A DNA stretch of 64,000 nucleotides from Ananas comosus (Eukaryota; Streptophyta; Magnoliopsida; Poales; Bromeliaceae): assembly GCF_001540865.1 (NCBI RefSeq), contig NC_033629.1:3652065-3716064 (forward strand), read 5' to 3'. This document shows positions 60,261 through 64,000 of this stretch, in pieces (the first letter of the stretch is position 1; every line of letters begins with the position of its first letter). Both the position numbers and the translations under genes were made by a program. The notes under the pieces are model-generated. The model was not told where the DNA came from. It was given only the letters and a program-made list of their open reading frames with translations, and ran no database searches.

Positions 60261-60780
60261 TCTATCCGCAATCAGTAATCGTTTACGGATTAAGATCCAA
60301 ACGAAAATTTTGATTTTGGCCGGAAAGTTTAACTCCCATAGGTGGTCAAAAGTCGGGTCTCTCAGACCTGCGTCGGTGATGAAGTCATAAAGGGATTTAA
60401 CTGAAAATAATTGGTTGGAAGTCCATCTCCAGCTTATCTTATCTGGTGTGTCCGTTGGACTGTATAGCGAAAGTAAATTTCTGAGCGCCCTGACTTGTTG
60501 TTGACTATCGATGTCAGTATATGTTGCTAGACCTCTGGTTATAAATCGCCAACGCCACCCTTTTTCGTTCCAGCATTGTGCGACTGTGACCTAGTTGTTC
60601 ACAATTCTGGAATAGATTCCGGAGAACCGAGTTCTCAGAGGGGTTTCGTCAATCCAAATATCCGACCACAGCTTTATATTTTTCCCGTCTCCGAGTTTAT
60701 ATGAAACACCACATTTGAAGACCTCTCGGCAACTCATCACACTTCTCCACCATTGGGAGTAAGGTCCGAAGGCTCTTCCT

Positions 60781-61784
60781 TCACGTAACGGCCTTCTTCT
60801 CGGGTAATATAAAGTCGTGATTAACCTCCCCCCAAGTTAGCTGCGGCTCTTTAAAAAAGCGCCACCACCATTTGGTTAGGAGTGCCATATTCATAGCTTC
60901 TATGTCTTTGATCCCCAAACCCCCTTCCTTTTTGCTTTTGCAGATCGACTTCCAAGCGATCAGGCATGAACCTCCGGAGATTTTGGCGCACCCTTTCCAA
61001 AAGAAGGATCTTCTTAGGGCTTCGATGCGTTTAAGGACCCATTGTGGCGCTTTGAAGATAGCAAAGTAGAATAGGGGTATATTTGTGAGGACCGAGTTTA
61101 CCAGAGTGATTCTTCCCCCATAAGATAGTAGCTTTGCCTTCCAACCTTCAATGCGCTCCTCTATATGATTTACAATTGGATCCCAGTCAACCCTTCGGAG
61201 GGGGTTGGTGTGGAGCGGCAATCCCAGATAGCGGAAGGGTAGACTACCTACTTTGCACCCCAAAATCTCTGCAAGTCTCGTTGCTCTACTCGAATTGTGG
61301 CCGACGTAGTGAAGTTCCGTTTTGTTCGTATTTATCTTGAGGCCCGAGGCCCATTCAAATAACTTCCAAATGAACAGCAAGTTTCGCATAGCCGACTTCT
61401 TTGGCTCCAAAAAGAATAAAGTGTCGTCCGCGTATGGCAGGATCACAGTTTGACAGTCAGTAGTTGGCCCTATCCCTTTGAGCAGACTGTTACCCCTGGC
61501 TGTTTCGGTGATCCTAGCCAGGCAATCTGCCACTAAGATGAATAAATATGGGGAGAGCGGGTCCCCCTGTCTAAGTCCCTTCCTTGTTTTCAGCCATGTT
61601 GTTGGCGAGTCATTTACTAAGATGGCGAGTTTAGCATTACAGATACATTATTCCATCCAGGACCACCATTTTTCGCTGAACCCAAGCCAACGTAGTATGT
61701 TTTTCAGAAACGACCATCTAACATTGTCATAAGTTTTCTCGAAGTCTACCTTAATGCTGACACACTCCTTATCTGACTTTAAAC
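60781..61784 (-). pseudogene. LINE ORF2, reverse transcriptase C-terminal part
   Basis: Read from 61784 downwards, the RT fingers/palm region starts mid-domain (KVDFEKTYDNVRWSFLK) and continues to RKGLRQGDPLSPYLFILVAD. A 250-codon open frame (61533-60781) has the catalytic LPYADDTLFF box, the thumb motif (GLKINTNKTE) and LPFRYLGLPL, typical of plant L1 RT. A TAA interrupts the frame near 61650. The 5' end is cut by truncation at 61784, so the protein cannot function. Confidence 0.9.
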
Positions 61785-61801
61785 TCCATGAGTAGAATTT
61801 T

Positions 61802-62119
61802 AGAACAATGATGGTGCAAAACTAAGTAGAAAAATGCATCTGCCAAGTCCTCGAAATTGACTATGGAAGTGAAAAATTGATTACTAATATAAGATAAATT
61901 GAATGATGAAGCAATATGTGAGATTTATTCCACTTTTGTGATTCATCCTCAACAACTTGGCCTCAAAGTTTCCTTGTTAGTGCACAAAGCAATTAAAGAA
62001 ACTAATCAATTGACAATTTTTTTGTTATGTTATATCATTGTTATCTGCCTAGGTAAATTTTGTATCTTGCCGCATTGCCAGTAAGAAAAGTTTGTTCAAT
62101 TAGAAAGCAACAAGAGGTC
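61802..62119. other. Intergenic, nothing recognised
   Basis: AT-rich, no gene and no delimited repeat. Confidence 0.45.
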
Positions 62120-62313
62120 AAAATATATAGTATTTTCCGAGTTTTCCGCCGTTAGATTTTACCTTTCGATTATTTTCACTCATTATATTATACTATTTAA
62201 CCAATAATGTCACTCAACCCTAGGGGGCCCACATCATCTTATCCATATATTTCTTCATCCAAGAGCCGAAAACCTAATAGGACCAACAACTTTGTGGTAT
62301 TGATAGTATTCCA
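62120..62313. repeat. 'AGCACCAA' palindromic MITE copy
   Basis: Contains CCGTTAGATTTTACC, TATATTATACTATTTAACCA and GGGGGCCCACATCATC, shared with the next copy. The right end (GATAGTATTCCAGTTTAG) resembles the AGTATTCTAG end of the 46377 and 27513 elements. Confidence 0.65.
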
Positions 62314-62320
62314 GTTTAGT

Positions 62321-62351
<31 letters not shown>

Positions 62352-62572
62352 TTCGGCTACGGTGCTTATAAAAGCACCAAGCACTTGGTACTTGTAAATT
62401 TTTTATCGTTAGATATACGCCTTTGATCATTTTCAACTGTTATATTATACTATTCAACCAACCACCCACTCAATCTTAGAGGGCCCATATCATCCTAACC
62501 GCACATCTCTTAATTTAATGGCCAAAAATCTACAAGCACCAATAACTTGGTACTTTTAAAAGTATAGGAGCT
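62352..62572. repeat. 'AGCACCAA' palindromic MITE copy
   Basis: The left TATAAAAGCACCAAGCACTTGG and the right AACTTGGTACTTTTAAAAGT pair as inverted ends. The core TTATATTATACTATTCAACC is shared with the preceding copy. TA microsatellites flank it on both sides. Confidence 0.72.
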
Positions 62573-62608
62573 CAATTATATATATATATATATATAATAT
62601 ATATATAT

Positions 62609-63157
62609 GTGCGACAGGGTTGTTGTGTCAAAAGGAGCATGGAGGCCTCCGTCTCTTGAGCCATTTTCGATGATAGAATTTTCGAATCGACGATCGCTCC
62701 GTTAGACTTGATTTAGCGCATTTGAAGTTTCTAGAAAATAATTTTTGCGATTTTTTGATATCATTTACCTAGTGACTGAAGAATTCAAAATCCATAATTT
62801 TTAATGATTGATATCTGTCGTTTTCAAGTTTAACGGTTTAGAAGTATTCAAATCAGATGAAATTTTGATACAAAATTTTTATACTATCTACAACAAGATC
62901 AATATTTCTGATCGAAATTTTAGTGCTATATCACCACGTTTTATAGGATTTTTATTTTCAGTCGTTAAAAATTATTGATTTTGAATCCTTTCGATTGCTA
63001 GATAAATAATATCAAAAAATTACAAAAATTATTTCTCGAAACTTCAAATACGATATATCAAGTTTAACGGAGCCGATCGTCGATTCGGAAATTCCATCAT
63101 CGAAAACGGCTCAGGAGCACGAAGGCCTCCGTGCTCTTGAGAGCACAACAGTCCTAC
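62609..63157. mobile_element. Long-TIR palindromic element, second copy
   Basis: The arms of about 100 bp contain GGAGGCCTCCGT, TTTTCGATGATAGAATTTTC and TCGACGATCG on the left, and their inverses on the right (CGATCGTCGATTCGG, CATCATCGAAAACGG). The inner blocks match the 27513-28057 element, but the outermost 60 bases differ. It lies between TA microsatellites. Confidence 0.78.
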
Positions 63158-63171
63158 TATATATATATATA

Positions 63172-63245
<74 letters not shown>

Positions 63246-63273
63246 AATATATTATATATATATATATATATAT
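63158..63273. repeat. TA microsatellite
   Basis: Long TA tracts broken by ATAAT. The exact length in an assembly of such a tract is unreliable. Confidence 0.9.
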
Positions 63274-64000
63274 GTATATGTTGTCCTTATAAAAGTTCTA
63301 ATATTTTCAAATATATCCCTGCCGTTAAAATCCGTTAGAAAACTTTAATTAACCATAGGTTAAATATTAAACCCTGAATACTTTGTGAAATAACTTGATA
63401 TTTTTGCCCCTTTTATATTATACTGTTGTGGTTTTTGGAAGAACATATATTTGTGATGACAAAATTGACATTTCACTTAAAATATAAACAATTCTACAAC
63501 GGTAATAAACCAGAGGAGCATATTTAAAAATATTAGAACTTTTGTACAAATAATATATAAAAATTAAATTTTGTATGAATATATATTTATAATTCAGTAT
63601 GTTTGCAAGGACGGCATTTAACCCAATTTTCTATATATGACACACACATGTCTATCCACGTTACTTCACTAGCCCCATCAAACATTCCTGTCATTAATTA
63701 AAATTTGTTATTTTGCATGTAATTTAATGAATTAATGCAATAAAAAGTTGGAAAAAGGCAAAACTCTATTTTGTTTTTTCCTTCATGTGCTTTTAATCAT
63801 CACTAAAATGCGACGATATATATATAATGCATTAGGACAAACATCAAACTTTGAAATCACCGACAATAAAGCGATTCCATGTTCATTGTGGATCTTTGAA
63901 TGACTACATTCAAGCCCTGGTGAGTTTTCTACGAACTATAGGACGAGAAAAGAATTAAAATCTTTGAAAAATAATTAAACATTAATAATTAATTAATTAA
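63274..64000. other. Decayed MITE and AT-rich DNA to the window end
   Basis: 63280-63620 resembles, in opposite orientation, the fold-back MITE at 39405-39694 (ACAAATTTG, CAAATATATCC, ATATTTATAATTCA blocks). The rest shows no gene. Confidence 0.4.

Larger units (their letters stand above)
59667..61784 (-). mobile_element. 5'-truncated LINE (L1-type), minus strand
   Basis: Flanked by the 17-bp direct repeat TCCATGAGTAGAATTTT (59650-59666 and 61785-61801). The 3' end carries a poly(A) tail (T-run at 59667-59680 on the plus strand), preceded by CTCTC and the hairpin GGTAGC-TT-GCTACC (complement at 59689-59702). Only the 3' portion of ORF2 is present. Long exact target copies and 5' truncation are the marks of target-primed reverse transcription and suggest a fairly young insertion. 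Confidence 0.95.

Overview
The window is nuclear DNA from a flowering plant. It has spliced genes with GT-AG introns, CT/GA-rich 5' leaders, and dense plant-type transposable elements: Ty3/gypsy, LINE, tRNA-derived SINEs, TRIMs, hAT-like elements, PIF-like elements and MITEs. GC-rich first exons next to AT-rich introns suggest a monocot, and a non-grass monocot such as pineapple is possible. The species cannot be fixed from the sequence alone.

Three host genes can be modelled exon by exon. (1) ALDH6B2, methylmalonate-semialdehyde dehydrogenase, + strand, 23523-32701: 19 coding exons and 540 codons, fully open. (2) A class-I glutamine amidotransferase of the gamma-glutamyl peptidase group, + strand, 43129-48162: four coding exons, intact except for one in-frame TAG in exon 1. 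(3) YIF1, an ER/Golgi membrane trafficking protein, - strand, 49239-51869: four coding exons and 267 codons, plus a non-coding first exon near 56221-56330. Genes 2 and 3 converge. A broken F-box-type gene lies on the - strand at the left edge.

Layout. 1-2427: F-box remnant, a 137-bp tandem duplication and AT-rich DNA. 2428-10758: a complete Ty3/gypsy chromovirus (Tekay/Del-like) with LTRs, PBS, PPT and a 5-bp target duplication; its gag-pol frame is closed by nonsense codons. 12159 to about 19790: a second, related gypsy element on the - strand, with one long LTR, an indel-ridden pol, a readable gag segment and no second LTR seen. 19925-23424: MITEs, a SINE, a TIR element and GC-rich and gene-proximal repeats. 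23523-32701: ALDH6B2, with two MITEs in its introns. 32702-43128: repeats only, including five-copy fold-back family members, a 358-bp duplication, and a TRIM whose 5' LTR is split by about 770 bp carrying an hAT-like element. 43129-56330: the two convergent genes, with fold-back elements and a TRIM in their introns. 56331-64000: hAT-like, SINE and PIF-like elements, a 5'-truncated LINE with a 17-bp target duplication, and AT-rich palindromic MITEs.

The host genes do not form a pathway together. ALDH6B2 acts in mitochondrial valine catabolism, the amidotransferase-like protein probably hydrolyses gamma-glutamyl compounds in the cytosol, and YIF1 acts in the early secretory pathway. The most informative signals concern the mobile DNA: a 3' hairpin shared by the SINEs and the LINE, small and large palindromic elements with the same ends, transition-only nonsense codons in the gypsy element, and two TRIMs. 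I saw no wholly new biological system.
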